Positions 43,420 to 53,860 of a stretch of 64,000 nt of DNA are shown here, piece after piece. The notes beneath the pieces are model-generated. The model saw nothing but the letters and a program-made list of their open reading frames with translations. It did no database searches and had not been told where the DNA came from. Each line of letters starts with the position of its first letter. Within the stretch, counting starts at the first letter, position 1. The stretch is from Planctomycetota bacterium (GTDB lineage: Bacteria > Planctomycetota > Planctomycetia > Pirellulales > UBA7805), in assembly GCA_003389215.1 (NCBI GenBank), contig QQVP01000071.1, forward strand, positions 1 through 64,000. The letters are read 5' to 3'. Both the position numbers and the translations under genes were made by a program.

Positions 43420-44490
43420 ATGAGCAGCCCGGCGGACGAACTCGAATCGGAACTCGATCGCTACGACTACGAGCTACCGCGCGAACGGATTGCGCAGTAC
43501 CCCGCGGCCCAGCGTAGCGATGCGCGGTTGATGCTCGTGGACCGCGGGCGGCAGTCGATTGAGCACCACCACGTACGCGACTTGCCCGAGTTGCTGGCCG
43601 CCGGCGATCGACTCGTCCTGAACAACACGCGCGTCATTCCGGCGCGACTAATCGGACGACGCGACAAGACCGAGGGACGTTGGGAAGGTCTCTACCTCGA
43701 GTCGGACGAGCATGGCCTGTGGCGGATGTTGGCAAAGACCCGCGGACGTGTTGCGCCGGGCGAAACAGTCACGCTCCTCGGTCGCGGCGAGCAGGATGAT
43801 ATTCAGCTGAGCCTGGTTCAGCAGATGCCCGACCGCACCTGGGTCGTGCTGCCGCAGCCGGAAGAGCCGGTGCTCGACGTGCTCAATCGTGTGGGACGCG
43901 TGCCGCTTCCGCACTACATCCGGCGCGGCGAGATGATCGACAACGACCAGGAACGGTATCAGACCGTCTATGCCTCCGAGGCGGGATCCGTCGCGGCGCC
44001 GACGGCTGGTCTGCACTTCACGCAGGGGCTGCTGGAGAAGCTCACGGCCGGCGGGATCGAGCAGCAGTTCGTCACCCTGCACGTTTCGCTCGATACATTT
44101 CGTCCGATCACCGGCGACTCGCTCGACCAGCACACGATGCATACCGAGTGGGGCAGCATCGGTGCCGATACGGTGGCCGAACTGAACGCCGCCCGAGAGC
44201 GGGGCGGACGTATCGTTGCGGTGGGCACGACTTCGGTTCGCGTGCTGGAGAGTGCCGCGGCCGACGGGCAGCTGGCTGCCTGGACGGGGCAGACCGATCT
44301 GTTTATCCGACCACCCTACGAGTACCGAGCCGTCGACGCCTTGATGACCAACTTTCACCTGCCGCGGACGACGTTGCTCGTGCTGGTGCGCACCTTCGGC
44401 GGCGATGAGCTGATCATGCGGGCGTATCAAGAGGCGATCGACGCCGAATACCGCTTCTATAGCTACGGCGACGCGATGCTGATTCTTTAG
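43420..44490 (+). CDS. queA: S-adenosylmethionine:tRNA ribosyltransferase-isomerase
   Basis: Adds the ribosyl part of SAM to 7-aminomethyl-7-deazaguanine in tRNA, giving epoxyqueuosine. The 356-residue protein has the family opening YDYELPRERIAQYP, then LPELLAAGDRLVLNNTRVIPARL, QTVYASEAGSVAAPTAGLHFT and GTTSVRVLES. FHLPRTTLLVLVRTFGG closes the sequence. The ATG at 43420 fits the homologous start. No other queuosine gene is nearby. Confidence 0.96.
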   Translation: MSSPADELESELDRYDYELPRERIAQYPAAQRSDARLMLVDRGRQSIEHHHVRDLPELLAAGDRLVLNNTRVIPARLIGRRDKTEGRWEGLYLESDEHGLWRMLAKTRGRVAPGETVTLLGRGEQDDIQLSLVQQMPDRTWVVLPQPEEPVLDVLNRVGRVPLPHYIRRGEMIDNDQERYQTVYASEAGSVAAPTAGLHFTQGLLEKLTAGGIEQQFVTLHVSLDTFRPITGDSLDQHTMHTEWGSIGADTVAELNAARERGGRIVAVGTTSVRVLESAAADGQLAAWTGQTDLFIRPPYEYRAVDALMTNFHLPRTTLLVLVRTFGGDELIMRAYQEAIDAEYRFYSYGDAMLIL

Positions 44491-44559
44491 CGACGCGGCC
44501 CCATTGGCTGCAGGGGCACGCGGGTAAATCGGTACCTGCAAAATGGCGGCCGGGGCGCG

Positions 44560-44565
44560 TATACT
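44560..44565 (+). promoter_or_regulatory. Candidate -10 TATACT
   Basis: TATACTGGC occurs 87 bases upstream of the Nudix gene start; same form as at 1081. No -35 seen. Confidence 0.3.
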
Positions 44566-44651
44566 GGCCCTGCGTCGCACGACAGCTGTCGCCCGGTCTG
44601 TCGGAGACTGTGCCCCGAGACAGGAAGCCCACCGAGCCGAAAGGATGCACC

Positions 44652-45284
44652 ATGGTCCAAGTCGAAACCGAACGTGTGCTGGTCGTGTCGACCGAGTTGT
44701 TTCATCGACTCGGTTACTTCCAGGGCTTTTCTCGCGAGATGGATCGCTATCTCGAAGAGCTCTTCAGCCCCGAGAACACCAGCTATCGGTCTCGCAGCGA
44801 AGTCGAGGAAGACCCCTCGTACAAGCAGTTGATTCCCTACTGCGTATTTCGCTATCGCGGCGAAGATGAGCAGGAGACGGTGTTTCAATACACCCGCGGC
44901 GGCGGACAGGGCGAGAAACGTCTGCACGCCAAGCGGAGTGTCGGCATCGGCGGACACATCTCGGCGGTCGATGCGGACGGCGACGGCGACATTCATCCGT
45001 ATGACGAGGGCATGCGACGCGAGCTGACCGAGGAGGTGCTGATCGACACGCCCTATACACAGCAACAGGTCGGCCTGATCAACGACGACGAAACGGCCGT
45101 CGGCCGCGTCCATCTCGGCGTGGTTCACCTGTTCGACGTTACCGAGCCGCGGGTCCACTCCCGCGAAGACGACATTCTCGAGGACGGGTTTCGTCCCGTC
45201 GGCGACATTCTCTCCGAGCTCGAGCACTTCGAGTCGTGGTCGCAAATCTGCATGCAGGCGTTGTTCGGCACGGGCGAGAAGTAG
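44652..45284 (+). CDS. Nudix-domain protein, probable phosphoesterase
   Basis: The ATG at 44652 follows AAAGGA and gives 210 aa. The Nudix box is present, though with a long insert: GIGGHISAVD, then MRRELTEEVLI with the REUxEE core. The preceding region HRLGYFQGFSREMDRYLEEL and FRYRGEDEQETVFQYTRGGG is conserved in a subgroup of Nudix proteins without known substrate. Expected to be a cytoplasmic metal-dependent hydrolase of nucleotide-like pyrophosphates. It lies between queA and the cysteine desulfurase, about 200 bases from each. Confidence 0.8.
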   Translation: MVQVETERVLVVSTELFHRLGYFQGFSREMDRYLEELFSPENTSYRSRSEVEEDPSYKQLIPYCVFRYRGEDEQETVFQYTRGGGQGEKRLHAKRSVGIGGHISAVDADGDGDIHPYDEGMRRELTEEVLIDTPYTQQQVGLINDDETAVGRVHLGVVHLFDVTEPRVHSREDDILEDGFRPVGDILSELEHFESWSQICMQALFGTGEK

Positions 45285-45292
45285 CGTGGTGA

Positions 45293-45360
45293 TCGGGAGG
45301 GCGAAGCTCCTGCGGGAGGACCGCGCAAGATCGGGAGGGCGAGGCCACTGCCGAGCCGGG
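45293..45360. repeat. Two partial copies of a GGGAGGGCGAAGCTCC-type intergenic element
   Basis: CGGGAGGGCGAAGCTCCTGC at 45294 and TCGGGAGGGCGAGGCC...GCCGAGCCGG at 45331-45360 match each other and the arms of the hairpin at 60922-60993. This looks like a dispersed palindromic element. Confidence 0.6.
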
Positions 45361-45429
45361 TGATCTCACGTTCCCACGACCTAGGGAGTGAGTCCAGGGT
45401 CCCCGCCGCCGGCGGTACGCCCGACCGCG

Positions 45430-45435
45430 TATAAT
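45430..45435 (+). promoter_or_regulatory. Candidate -10 TATAAT
   Basis: TATAATGCC lies 47 bases upstream of the GTG of the cysteine desulfurase gene. No matching -35. Confidence 0.35.
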
Positions 45436-45481
45436 GCCCTAACGCAACCCCTTTCCCGTTCCTCATGCCGACATCGCTGCC

Positions 45482-46693
45482 GTGCCCTCCGACGTCATCT
45501 ACATGGACAACCAATCGACCACGCGGGTCGATCCGCGGGTGGTCGAGGCAATGCTGCCGTACTTCACCGAGCAGTACGGCAACGCCGGCAGCGTCTCGCA
45601 TCCCTTTGGCTGGGAAGCCCAGGAGGCGGTCGAGCGGGCCACGGCATCGATCGCCGCGTCGATCGGGGCCAGCCCCAAGGAAATCGTCTTTACCAGTGGG
45701 GCGACCGAGAGCAACAACCTGGCCATCCGCGGTGTCGCCGAGCGGGCCAATCGTGGTGGCAATCACCTGGTCAGCCTCGCCACGGAACACAAGGCGGTCC
45801 TCGATGTGCTCGCCCGACTGGGGAGGCGAGATTACGAGATCACGCTGCTGCCGGTCGCCTCGCGCGAGAGCGAGGTGCCGGGGCTGGTGACAGCCGACGA
45901 TGTGGCCGCGGCGATTCGCGACGACACGATCCTCGTCTCGGTGATGCTGGCCAACAACGAGATCGGCGTGATCCAGCCGCTCGCCGAGATCGGCCACCTC
46001 TGCAAGGAGCGCGGCGTGCTGCTGCACTGCGATGCCGCCCAGGCGGTCGGCAAGATTCCGGTCGACGTGAACGCCTTGCAGGTCGACCTGTTGAGCTTCT
46101 CCGGACACAAGGTCTACGGCCCGCGCGGCATCGGCGCTCTCTACGTGCGGCGCAAACGTCCCCATGTGCGGCTCGATCCGCAGATTGTCGGCGGCGGACA
46201 ACAAGGGGGGCTGCGTAGCGGCACGCTCGATGTGCCGGCAATCGTCGGCCTGGCCAAGGCGGCTAAAGTTTGCCTGGAGGAGATGCCCGCTGAGATGACG
46301 CGGCTGGCTGAGCTGCGCGATCGGCTCTTCGCGGGCCTGACGCGCGAACTGACCGAGGTCACGCTCAATGGTCCGCCGCTCGACGCGGTGGCCGACGACG
46401 GTTTACCGCGGCGGCTGCCCGGCAACTTGAACACCTCGTTTGCCTACGTCGATGGCGAGGCGTTGATGATGAGCATGGGCGCTCTGGCGGTCAGTTCGGG
46501 AAGTGCCTGTACGTCGGCCAATCCCGAGCCGAGTCACGTGCTGCGGGCGTTGGGCATGTCGGAGGACGAGGTGCGGAGCAGCCTGCGATTCGGCCTGGGC
46601 CGCTTCAATACGGAAGCGGAAGTCGACGCGGCGATCGAGATGGTTGCCGAAGCGGTCGTGCGCCTGCGCAAGATGAGCAGTCTGGCGCCGTAG
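45482..46693 (+). CDS. Cysteine desulfurase (NifS/IscS family)
   Basis: A 403-residue PLP enzyme that releases sulfur from cysteine for iron-sulfur clusters or tRNA thiolation. [13 protein letters not shown] is the typical start, after a GTG codon. Key residues are [22 protein letters not shown] (His stacking on PLP), [21 protein letters not shown] (PLP Lys, about 206) and [16 protein letters not shown] with the active Cys near 341. The long SGSAC loop is of the IscS/NifS type. No iscU or scaffold gene is adjacent; the downstream gene is convergent hflX. A member of group I desulfurase is clear; pathway is not. Confidence 0.94.
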   Translation: MPSDVIYMDNQSTTRVDPRVVEAMLPYFTEQYGNAGSVSHPFGWEAQEAVERATASIAASIGASPKEIVFTSGATESNNLAIRGVAERANRGGNHLVSLATEHKAVLDVLARLGRRDYEITLLPVASRESEVPGLVTADDVAAAIRDDTILVSVMLANNEIGVIQPLAEIGHLCKERGVLLHCDAAQAVGKIPVDVNALQVDLLSFSGHKVYGPRGIGALYVRRKRPHVRLDPQIVGGGQQGGLRSGTLDVPAIVGLAKAAKVCLEEMPAEMTRLAELRDRLFAGLTRELTEVTLNGPPLDAVADDGLPRRLPGNLNTSFAYVDGEALMMSMGALAVSSGSACTSANPEPSHVLRALGMSEDEVRSSLRFGLGRFNTEAEVDAAIEMVAEAVVRLRKMSSLAP

Positions 46694-46700
46694 AGTGTCG

Positions 46701-48194
46701 CTACGCCGCGCCGTCGATCGGCTCTTCCAGCGGATCGCTCTCGGCAGCCAGTCGGCCGCTGCCGCCGACGTGCCCAGGCTCGCCGACACGTCCAGGTTCG
46801 CCGACACGTCCAGGCTCGCCGACGTGTCCAGGCTCGCCGACAGGCCCCGGCTCGTCGGTATGCTCACGGTCGGCGAGATCGTCAGCGTCGACGCGCCCGT
46901 GCGGGCCGCTGGCCGCACCGCGAAAGTGGATCACCGTCTCCGCCGCGTCGATCTTGCCGAGGTAGCGTTGCGGCAGCCGGCAGTGCAGCGTCACGCGGCT
47001 GTCGTTGTAGCGGCGGGAGAGGATCTCGCCGTGACGGGCCAGGTAGGCAAACAGCTTGCCGTTGGCGGCGCTTGTCTCGACGTCGACATCGACGAAGGAG
47101 CGGCTCAGTTCTTCGCCGACGACGTGTGCCAACTCTTCGATGCCCTGGCCGCTGCGGGCGCTTACGAACACCGCGTTTGGGGAGCGGAGCCGGATCGCAT
47201 CGAGCGTGGCCCGATCTTCGACGGCGTCGACCTTGTTCAAAACCAGCACCGTGTCCTTCTCTTCGATGCCGAGCTGCTCGAGCACCTCGTAGACCGACGC
47301 GATCTGCTCGGTCACCGCCGGGTTTGAGGCGTCGGCCACGTGCAGCAGCAGGTTCGCCTGGCGGGCTTCCTCCAGCGTCGCCTTGAAGCTGGCGATCAAG
47401 TCGTGCGGCAGGTCGCGGATGAAGCCGACCGTGTCGCTCAACAGCACCGGACCCCAGTCGGGCAGCTGCCAACGGGCCGTGCGGGTGTCGAGCGTGGCGA
47501 ACAGCTTGTCCTGGACCAACACCTCCGCCTCGGTGAGCCGCCGCATCAGCGTGCTCTTGCCGGCGTTTGTGTAGCCGACCAGCGAGACGGTCATGAAATC
47601 GCGCCGCGCGGCCACGGTCCGTTCCTTGCGACGCTCAATCTTCTGCAGCGATTTGCGCAGATCGTTGATGCGCTTTTCGACGAGGCGGCGGTCGACTTCC
47701 AACTGCTTTTCGCCCGGGCCGCGCATGCCGATACCGCCTTCGATACGCGAGAGGTGCGACCACATCCGCTTCAGTCGCGGCAGCGAGTACTGCAGCTGGG
47801 CCAACTCGACCGCCAGGCGGGCTTCGTGCGTCTTGGCGTGCGTGGCGAAGATGTCGAGGATCAGCTCGGTGCGATCGATGACCTTGCAGTCGGTCGCCTT
47901 CTCCAGGTTGCGGGTCTGGCCGGGCGTCAGATCGTTGTCGAAGAGGATCACGTCCGCGTCTTTGGCGGCCACCAGCCGGGTCAGCTCTTCCAGCTTTCCC
48001 TTGCCGAGATACGTCGTCGAATCGGGCTGTTCGCGACGCTGGGTGAGCGAGCCGACGATCCGCGAACCGACGGTCTTGGCAAGTCCGTCCAGCTCTTCGA
48101 GCGGGTCGCCGTGCAGTGCGTGTTCGGGGAGAATCACTTTAACGAGCACGGCCGCTTCGCTGCGAACGCCCTCGATGCGGTTCATTTCCTTCAC
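46701..48194 (-). CDS. hflX: GTPase HflX with C-terminal repeat tail
   Basis: Ribosome-binding GTPase that can split stalled 70S ribosomes. The N-terminal domain holds TYLGKGKLEEL and DNDLTPGQTRNLE; RIEGGIGMRGPGEKQLEVDRR is the HflX signature. G domain motifs are GYTNAGKSTL, DTVGFIRDLP and NKVD. The C-terminus beyond residue about 440 is not part of the family: it carries a five-fold VGEPG(R/H) repeat encoded by 18-base units. Total 497 aa against the usual 420-450. Two ATGs lie at 48194 and 48185. It stands seven bases from the convergent cysteine desulfurase stop. Confidence 0.95.
   Translation of the reverse strand: MKEMNRIEGVRSEAAVLVKVILPEHALHGDPLEELDGLAKTVGSRIVGSLTQRREQPDSTTYLGKGKLEELTRLVAAKDADVILFDNDLTPGQTRNLEKATDCKVIDRTELILDIFATHAKTHEARLAVELAQLQYSLPRLKRMWSHLSRIEGGIGMRGPGEKQLEVDRRLVEKRINDLRKSLQKIERRKERTVAARRDFMTVSLVGYTNAGKSTLMRRLTEAEVLVQDKLFATLDTRTARWQLPDWGPVLLSDTVGFIRDLPHDLIASFKATLEEARQANLLLHVADASNPAVTEQIASVYEVLEQLGIEEKDTVLVLNKVDAVEDRATLDAIRLRSPNAVFVSARSGQGIEELAHVVGEELSRSFVDVDVETSAANGKLFAYLARHGEILSRRYNDSRVTLHCRLPQRYLGKIDAAETVIHFRGAASGPHGRVDADDLADREHTDEPGPVGEPGHVGEPGRVGEPGRVGEPGHVGGSGRLAAESDPLEEPIDGAA
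46773..46862 (-). repeat. 18-bp tandem repeat, five units, in the hflX C-terminus
   Basis: Units of the form CCAGGCTCGCCGACACG follow one another at 46773, 46791, 46809, 46827 and 46845. In frame they encode VGEPGR/VGEPGH. Near identity suggests recent expansion. Confidence 0.9.
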
Positions 48195-48506
48195 GGTACT
48201 TGGGGGCCTCCCAGGAGATCTTGTCGGGCAACCTGCGGCACCGGACCGCGGCGATTGCTGGCTCTATTGTAGCCGCCAGCCGCCCGGTCGCGACCCGCAA
48301 AAATATAGCACGCCTGTGGCGATTCGGCCGCCGCGAGCCGCTAAGACCTTCACGGACAAGGGCTTGTCGAAGTCTCGTCGGGGCCGCGCCGGAAACGTCC
48401 GACCGCAACTCGCCACGTCGAACTTCGGGACACGCGCTACAGGACACGCGGTGCGCCGGCCGGGTTCGTGGTGCGACGGGCACGTCGAACCGCGTTTGTT
48501 AACAAA

Positions 48507-49643
48507 TCAATGCGCGTCGCCCGCGAAGAGTTGGCAATAACTCTCGTAACGACGCAGGTCGATCCGCCCGTCGCCCACGGCGTCGCGGACCGCGCAGTCA
48601 CTCTCGTGTGTGTGGGTGCAATCGGGGAACCGGCAGTGGCTGACCAGCGGACGCAGGTCGCGAAAGAAGCCGGCGACTTCTTCCGGAATCACGTCCCAGA
48701 GCTGGAACTGGCGGATGCCGGGCGTGTCGACGACATAGCCGCCCATCGGCAGTGGCAGCAACGTCGCCGTGGTCGTGGTGTGGCGACCCTTGTCGGTTTG
48801 GCGGCTGACCTGGGAGGTCCTCAGATCGAACTCCGGGTCGACCGCGTTGAGCAGCGACGACTTGCCGACGCCGCTTTGCCCGGTGAGCACGGTTTCGCGA
48901 TTCAGCAGCCGAGCCCGCAGGCGGTCGATGTTGAAGCCGGTCTGGGCACTGACTGGCAGCACGAAATAGCCCAGCTGGGCGAACACTCCGATCACCGGCT
49001 GCAGCGTGGCCAGGTCGACGAGATCGACCTTGTTGATGCAGATCACCGGCTCGATGCCCGCCTTTTCGGCGGTGAGCAGATAGCGATCGATGAGGTGCGG
49101 CTTCAGATCGGGCTCGGCGGCGCTCGCCACAATGAGGATCTGGTCGACGTTGGTGACGATGATGTGCTGGCGGCCGCGGCTGGTTCGCGAGAGCACCCCG
49201 CGGCGGGGCTCGACGCGCTCGATGATGCCCTCGTCGTGCTCGGGTCGAAACAGTACGCGATCGCCCGCCGCAACCACGTGTCGCTGGTCGGTGCTGAGCG
49301 TCTTCAGCAGCCGCCGCGTCGCGCAGGCATAGAGCTTGCCGTCGTCGGCCATCACGTCGCTGATCAGCCCGCGGACCGACATGACGCGCCCCGGCAGGCA
49401 GACGGAGAGATCGACCTCGGGCAGCAGTTCGACGCCACCCTCTTCCGACTCGACCGTTTCGCCGACCACGGTCCGCTTGCGACTAAGCTCCCCTTTGCCG
49501 CTGATCCGCTCTTCGCGGCTCGAGTCGTCTTCGGCGAAGCCGTGTTCTTCGAACTGCTGCTCGAGTCCCCGTTCTCGGGTGCGAACCTCGCGATTCTTGC
49601 GAAACTCGGCACGGATTTTCTTCTTCTTTTTTTTCTTCGCCAT
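48507..49643 (-). CDS. rsgA: Ribosome small subunit-dependent GTPase RsgA
   Basis: A circularly permuted GTPase that checks 30S maturation. The order of motifs is diagnostic: NKVDL (G4) comes first, then [13 protein letters not shown] (G1) and [10 protein letters not shown] (G3). The C-terminal zinc site is C[13 protein letters not shown] (Cys, Cys, His, Cys). An OB-fold precedes the G domain (residues 70-150). The N-terminus is very basic ([19 protein letters not shown]), likely an RNA-binding tail, with a charged linker to the OB domain. 378 aa, slightly longer than E. coli RsgA. The FHA gene lies 22 bases upstream. Confidence 0.96.
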   Translation of the reverse strand: MAKKKKKKKIRAEFRKNREVRTRERGLEQQFEEHGFAEDDSSREERISGKGELSRKRTVVGETVESEEGGVELLPEVDLSVCLPGRVMSVRGLISDVMADDGKLYACATRRLLKTLSTDQRHVVAAGDRVLFRPEHDEGIIERVEPRRGVLSRTSRGRQHIIVTNVDQILIVASAAEPDLKPHLIDRYLLTAEKAGIEPVICINKVDLVDLATLQPVIGVFAQLGYFVLPVSAQTGFNIDRLRARLLNRETVLTGQSGVGKSSLLNAVDPEFDLRTSQVSRQTDKGRHTTTTATLLPLPMGGYVVDTPGIRQFQLWDVIPEEVAGFFRDLRPLVSHCRFPDCTHTHESDCAVRDAVGDGRIDLRRYESYCQLFAGDAH

Positions 49644-49665
49644 TGCGGCGCGTCGGCCGTCCGCC

Positions 49666-50133
49666 TTACTCGGTGTTCTTGCGCTTTTGCAACTGTCCCG
49701 CCGAATCGTCCAAGATATCGTAGCGACGTGAACCGCTTCGCTTGCGGTTCACGAGTCCGGCCTGATCGAGCAACGGGCGACTCATCAAGTCGTCGACCGG
49801 TTCGTCGGGAAGTGGAGGCCCAACCGCGCCCAGGTCGATCGGGGCGTAGCGAATCTCGTACTCGTGTCGGGCAATCTTCAGACGGTCGTGAGGCTTCAGC
49901 TGCTTTTCGCTGATCCGCGCGCCGTTGACCTTCGTGCCGTTGCGGCTGTCCAAATCGCGGACGAACCAGTAGCCGCCGTTGACCGTCAGCTGGCAATGAT
50001 GGGCCGAGACGTTGGCAAACCGCAAGACGATATCGCAGCTTTCGCGGCGACCGACGAGCAGGGTCTTCTTGACCAGGGGGATCGTGTCGCCCCCGCCCAG
50101 CGGAACGAGTTCACCGTAGTTTTCGCTTGCCAA
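49666..50133 (-). CDS. FHA-domain protein
   Basis: I choose the TTG at 50133, five bases after GAGGA, giving (M)[15 protein letters not shown] at the N-terminus and 155 aa. The FHA domain contains [24 protein letters not shown] and [11 protein letters not shown], the residues that read phosphothreonine. The tail ends in a basic, Gln/Lys-rich stretch. It binds phosphoproteins and has no catalytic domain. The gene precedes rsgA by 22 bases on the same strand, so they may be co-transcribed. The kinase that it serves cannot be read from the sequence, but two Hanks kinases lie in this window. Confidence 0.9.
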   Translation of the reverse strand: MASENYGELVPLGGGDTIPLVKKTLLVGRRESCDIVLRFANVSAHHCQLTVNGGYWFVRDLDSRNGTKVNGARISEKQLKPHDRLKIARHEYEIRYAPIDLGAVGPPLPDEPVDDLMSRPLLDQAGLVNRKRSGSRRYDILDDSAGQLQKRKNTE

Positions 50134-50302
50134 GTGGATCCTCGTTCGGCCTTGACCGGCGGCCGGCAACTGTCTTGATACGGCGGTGTCGATGCGCGAT
50201 AGTAGCCTCTGAAGCCAGGGCTCTCCCTGCAATTCCTTATATCCGCGGACTGCGAGGCGGTCAAACGCGCGTGCGGTAAGACATCGCGCGGGCCTTCCCC
50301 AT

Positions 50303-51319
50303 ATGCCCCAAGACGTTTCCATCGAGACCTGGCCTTCGTGGCGGCGCGACGGCCTTCGCTACTTTGCGTATAGCTGCTATCTGAAGCAGAAGTTCGGCGA
50401 GCGGGTGCAGAAGGTCAGCGTCGACGCGGGCTTCACCTGTCCCAACGTCGATGGAACCGTGGCGAAGGGGGGCTGCGTCTTCTGCGACAATCGCAGCTTC
50501 AGTCCCTCGCGACGCATGCCGCGGGCGGATGTGCGAGGCCAGATCGATCAGGGCATCCGCCGCATCAAGCTCCGCTACAACGCCGATAAGTTCATGGCCT
50601 ATTTTCAGCCGGCCACGAACACGTACGCCCCGGTCGAACGATTGCGGTCGCTCTACCTCGACGCCCTCGCTCACCCGCAGGTTGTCGGCATGGCCATCGG
50701 CACCCGTCCCGACTGCGTGCCGGACGAGGTGCTGGAACTGTTGGAAGAGGTGGCCGCCTTGACCTACTTGTCGGTCGAATACGGCATGGAGACGATGCAC
50801 GACCGCACGCTCGACTGGATGAACCGCGGACATCATCACGACGCCTTCGTCGACGCGGTCGAGCGGAGCCGAAATCGGGGTTTCCAGATTTGCGCCCACG
50901 TAATGCTGGGGCTGCCCGGAGAAACGCGCGAGGACATGCTCGCCGGGGCCGACGAGCTGGCACGCTTACAGGTTGACGCGGTGAAGATCCACAACCTCTA
51001 CGTGGTGAAGAACACGCCGCTGGCCGACGACTACCTGGCCGGTCGCGTCCAACTCTTGGAACGGCAGGAGTACGTCGAGACCATCGTCGACTTCATCGAG
51101 CGGCTGCCCCCGACGTGCGTCATCGAGCGGGTCAGCGGCGAGGCCCCGCCCGACTATTTTCAGGGGCCCAGTTGGTGCCTCGACAAACCGGCGGTGCTGC
51201 GGGCCATCGACGGCGAGTTTTCGCGTCGTGACACCTGGCAGGGCAAACTGTGGGGGCCCGTGCCATCCGATCCCGCACCGTCCGACACGGCTACGAACGC
51301 GGCGGCCGCGACCCGCTAG
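50303..51319 (+). CDS. TIGR01212-family radical SAM protein (YhcC-like)
   Basis: A 338-residue radical SAM protein. The opening YFAYSCYLKQKFGERVQKVSVD is followed by the cluster motif GFTCPNVDGTVAKGGCVFCDN, with three Cys for the 4Fe-4S centre. Later HVMLGLPGETREDML and IHNLYVVKNTPLA fit the family. It has unknown substrate in any organism; tRNA modification has been proposed for relatives. The gene is upstream of rnpB on the same strand, and divergent from the FHA gene. A Pro/Ala-rich tail of about 25 residues ends the protein. Confidence 0.9.
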   Translation: MPQDVSIETWPSWRRDGLRYFAYSCYLKQKFGERVQKVSVDAGFTCPNVDGTVAKGGCVFCDNRSFSPSRRMPRADVRGQIDQGIRRIKLRYNADKFMAYFQPATNTYAPVERLRSLYLDALAHPQVVGMAIGTRPDCVPDEVLELLEEVAALTYLSVEYGMETMHDRTLDWMNRGHHHDAFVDAVERSRNRGFQICAHVMLGLPGETREDMLAGADELARLQVDAVKIHNLYVVKNTPLADDYLAGRVQLLERQEYVETIVDFIERLPPTCVIERVSGEAPPDYFQGPSWCLDKPAVLRAIDGEFSRRDTWQGKLWGPVPSDPAPSDTATNAAAATR

Positions 51320-51366
51320 CCGACTTTTTCGCGAATTCGGCGCGAACCTTTCCTAGCGCGATCCGA

Positions 51367-51372
51367 TACAAT
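51367..51372 (+). promoter_or_regulatory. Candidate -10 of rnpB (TACAAT)
   Basis: TACAAT ends nine bases before the first base of the rnpB P1 helix, a normal distance to +1. A good -35 is not visible. Confidence 0.45.
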
Positions 51373-51381
51373 ATGGGTATC

Positions 51382-51780
<399 letters not shown>

Positions 51781-51951
51781 CGTGTCGGGGCCCTTTTTCT
51801 TCGCGGGGAAGAATCTGCTCTCTCGGAGGGTCCCTTTCCCGGCAAGTTTCTCTGGGGGGCGAAATTACAAACTCTGCCGCCGCGCCCGATTCCTCGCCAA
51901 GGCTCGAAATCGGGACGCGGGCGAAGCAGAGTTGGATTTCATCGCTCGTCT

Positions 51952-52383
51952 TTACACCTCGTTCGGCACGAGCTCTTCGTCAATCATCTGCAAGAGCTTC
52001 GAGATGCAGAGCTTGTTCATGCTGGTGTGGCGATCGTGGGCCTCAGCTCGCAGGGCCTCGTGAAGGCTCTTGGGCATGCGGACCGTAATCACGCGAGTCG
52101 GCTCCTGGGCGGTCGTCTGCGAACGCGATTGCTCACGCAGCTTGGCGACCATCTGCTGGATGCCGCTGTACTCAGCGGTTTTTTCGAAGTTGGCCAGCGA
52201 GTTGTGATCCGGGAAGCAGCGACGCACCACGCCTTCGGTGCCGAGCACCTCGCGGAAGAACGTCACCCAATCCGGACGCTGCTGATAGAGTCGCTCTGCC
52301 TGCTGATAGACCTGCTGCGACTTATCCGACTGCGGGGGCTGCTGCTGGTACTGCGTTCCATCGTAGACCTGGGTGTCGACCAT
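51952..52383 (-). CDS. Ribbon-helix-helix-like DNA-binding protein
   Basis: The ATG at 52383 follows AAGGAGG with nine bases between; 143 aa. The C-terminal 45 residues, TRVITVRMPKSLHEALRAEAHDRHTSMNKL, match an Arc/CopG or HicB-type ribbon-helix-helix: a basic strand followed by two helices. The N-terminal half is Gln-rich, then helical (FFREVLGTEGVVRRCF). Such proteins are commonly autoregulating transcription factors or antitoxins; no toxin gene lies next to it, so antitoxin function is unsupported. It follows rnpB convergently. Confidence 0.8.
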   Translation of the reverse strand: MVDTQVYDGTQYQQQPPQSDKSQQVYQQAERLYQQRPDWVTFFREVLGTEGVVRRCFPDHNSLANFEKTAEYSGIQQMVAKLREQSRSQTTAQEPTRVITVRMPKSLHEALRAEAHDRHTSMNKLCISKLLQMIDEELVPNEV

Positions 52384-52596
52384 CTTTAAATCCTCCTTGT
52401 AAAGAAGCGGGTTGCGAAATTCCGTTTTCACACGGCCTCCACGGGCCGCGTACTACACGAAATAATCGCCATCGCGTCAAGCCCAGCACGGATGTCGATG
52501 CAGTGCTTGCACTTACAGCGTCAGCACGGAGGGTGCCAGCTAATTCAGCACCGCTGCCTGCAAAGCTGGCGAACCCCGCCGTGCCCAATTCTTAGG

Positions 52597-52624
52597 CACT
52601 CCGACGATTCACATCGTCGGAGTG
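52597..52624. terminator. 12-bp perfect inverted repeat, terminator-like
   Basis: CACTCCGACGAT-TCAC-ATCGTCGGAGTG lies 50 bases downstream of the TIM-barrel gene (minus). It lacks a clear T tract on either strand, so it is called as a hairpin of probable terminator role. Confidence 0.5.
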
Positions 52625-52675
52625 TCCAGCAAAAAGGGCCCAAATAGTAAGTTGGGCAAGGAGAAATGCCGCGGC

Positions 52676-53602
52676 TCACGCCGGTTCTTTGCGGAACCGC
52701 TCGAGCAGGGCCTTGGTGAGCCGAATGCCTTCGGCCTCGGTGTGCTTGCTGCCCTCGTACTCGATGCCGACATAGCCGGTGTAGCCGGCCGCCGCGACGA
52801 TCTGCATCATCCGTCCGAAGTCGGTGTAGACCTCGTTCCCCTCCGCATCGAACTTATGGCTCTTCGCGCTGACGGCCTTCGCCGTCGGCATCAGCTCCGC
52901 GACCCCCTGATAGCGGTCGTAGTCGCCGAAGTTGCCAAAGTCAGGCAGAGTGCCACAGTTGTCCAGGCCAACTTCCTCGATCACCCCGGCCAGCCACTTG
53001 CCGTTCGAGGAGAGGCCCCCGTGGTTCTCCACGATCACCCCGATGTCGTGCGGCGCGGCAAATTCCGAAAGCTGCCGCAGCCCGTCGGCCGCCAACATCT
53101 TCTGTTCTTCGAATTCGCCACGACTGGCGGCGTTCACCCGGATCGAGTGGCACCCCAGCGTCTTGGCCGCCTCGACCCACTTGAAGTGATTTTCCACGGC
53201 CTTCCGCCTTGTCGCCTCGTCAGGGTCGCCCAAAGGGCCCTCGCCATCGACCAGGATCAGCAGACTATTCACCCCAGAGTCCGCGGCCCGCGACTTCATG
53301 TCGGCCAGGTAATTCTGGTCGGTAGCCTTGTCCTGAAACGGCCCGCTCCAGTACTCGACCGCATCGATGCCGAACTGCTTGATCGTGTGCTTCGCGAAGT
53401 CGAGATGATCGAGCTCGCCCGAGGCGATCGTGCGATGCAGCGAATACTCGCCCAGCGAGATATCGAACGTCGATGGCACGGGGGTAACGAGTTGCCTCGG
53501 TCGACATCCAGCCAGTGCGGGAACCAGTCCCGCCGCGGCGATCGCCGCCGTGGTACGAGCCAGAAACTGTCGCCGGTCGAGCCGGTCGTGGCGTTCTCTC
53601 AT
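52676..53602 (-). CDS. Sugar phosphate isomerase/epimerase-like TIM-barrel lipoprotein
   Basis: A 308-residue protein with a Tat-like N-terminus, [25 protein letters not shown], where RRQFLA and the lipobox LAGC suggest export as a folded lipoprotein. The body is a xylose-isomerase-like barrel: [28 protein letters not shown], and the metal-site strands [35 protein letters not shown] and GIEYEGS with Glu, Asp, His and Glu. The substrate is a sugar or inositol derivative by analogy. It is one of many such paralogues in planctomycetes. Confidence 0.88.
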   Translation of the reverse strand: MRERHDRLDRRQFLARTTAAIAAAGLVPALAGCRPRQLVTPVPSTFDISLGEYSLHRTIASGELDHLDFAKHTIKQFGIDAVEYWSGPFQDKATDQNYLADMKSRAADSGVNSLLILVDGEGPLGDPDEATRRKAVENHFKWVEAAKTLGCHSIRVNAASRGEFEEQKMLAADGLRQLSEFAAPHDIGVIVENHGGLSSNGKWLAGVIEEVGLDNCGTLPDFGNFGDYDRYQGVAELMPTAKAVSAKSHKFDAEGNEVYTDFGRMMQIVAAAGYTGYVGIEYEGSKHTEAEGIRLTKALLERFRKEPA

Positions 53603-53860
53603 CGACGTGATACTCCAGGAGCGACATGTGGCCCGGCTCGACGCAGCTCATTCACGCCGCGGAATCGGCCAGGCATTGGGGCAGGGCAGTATAAGGGGGC
53701 GCACGGTCGGGCTTCAACGGACGGCGACGCGTGTCGCTTCGCGGTGAGTGCGGGTGTAGACAGCTTGTCCGCCGGCCGTCGCCGCGCTATGTTACCGGAA
53801 AGTCGCGGCAAATCGCGGCCGCTTTAATTCACGGAGTTCCAAAGACGGAGGAAGAAAATC

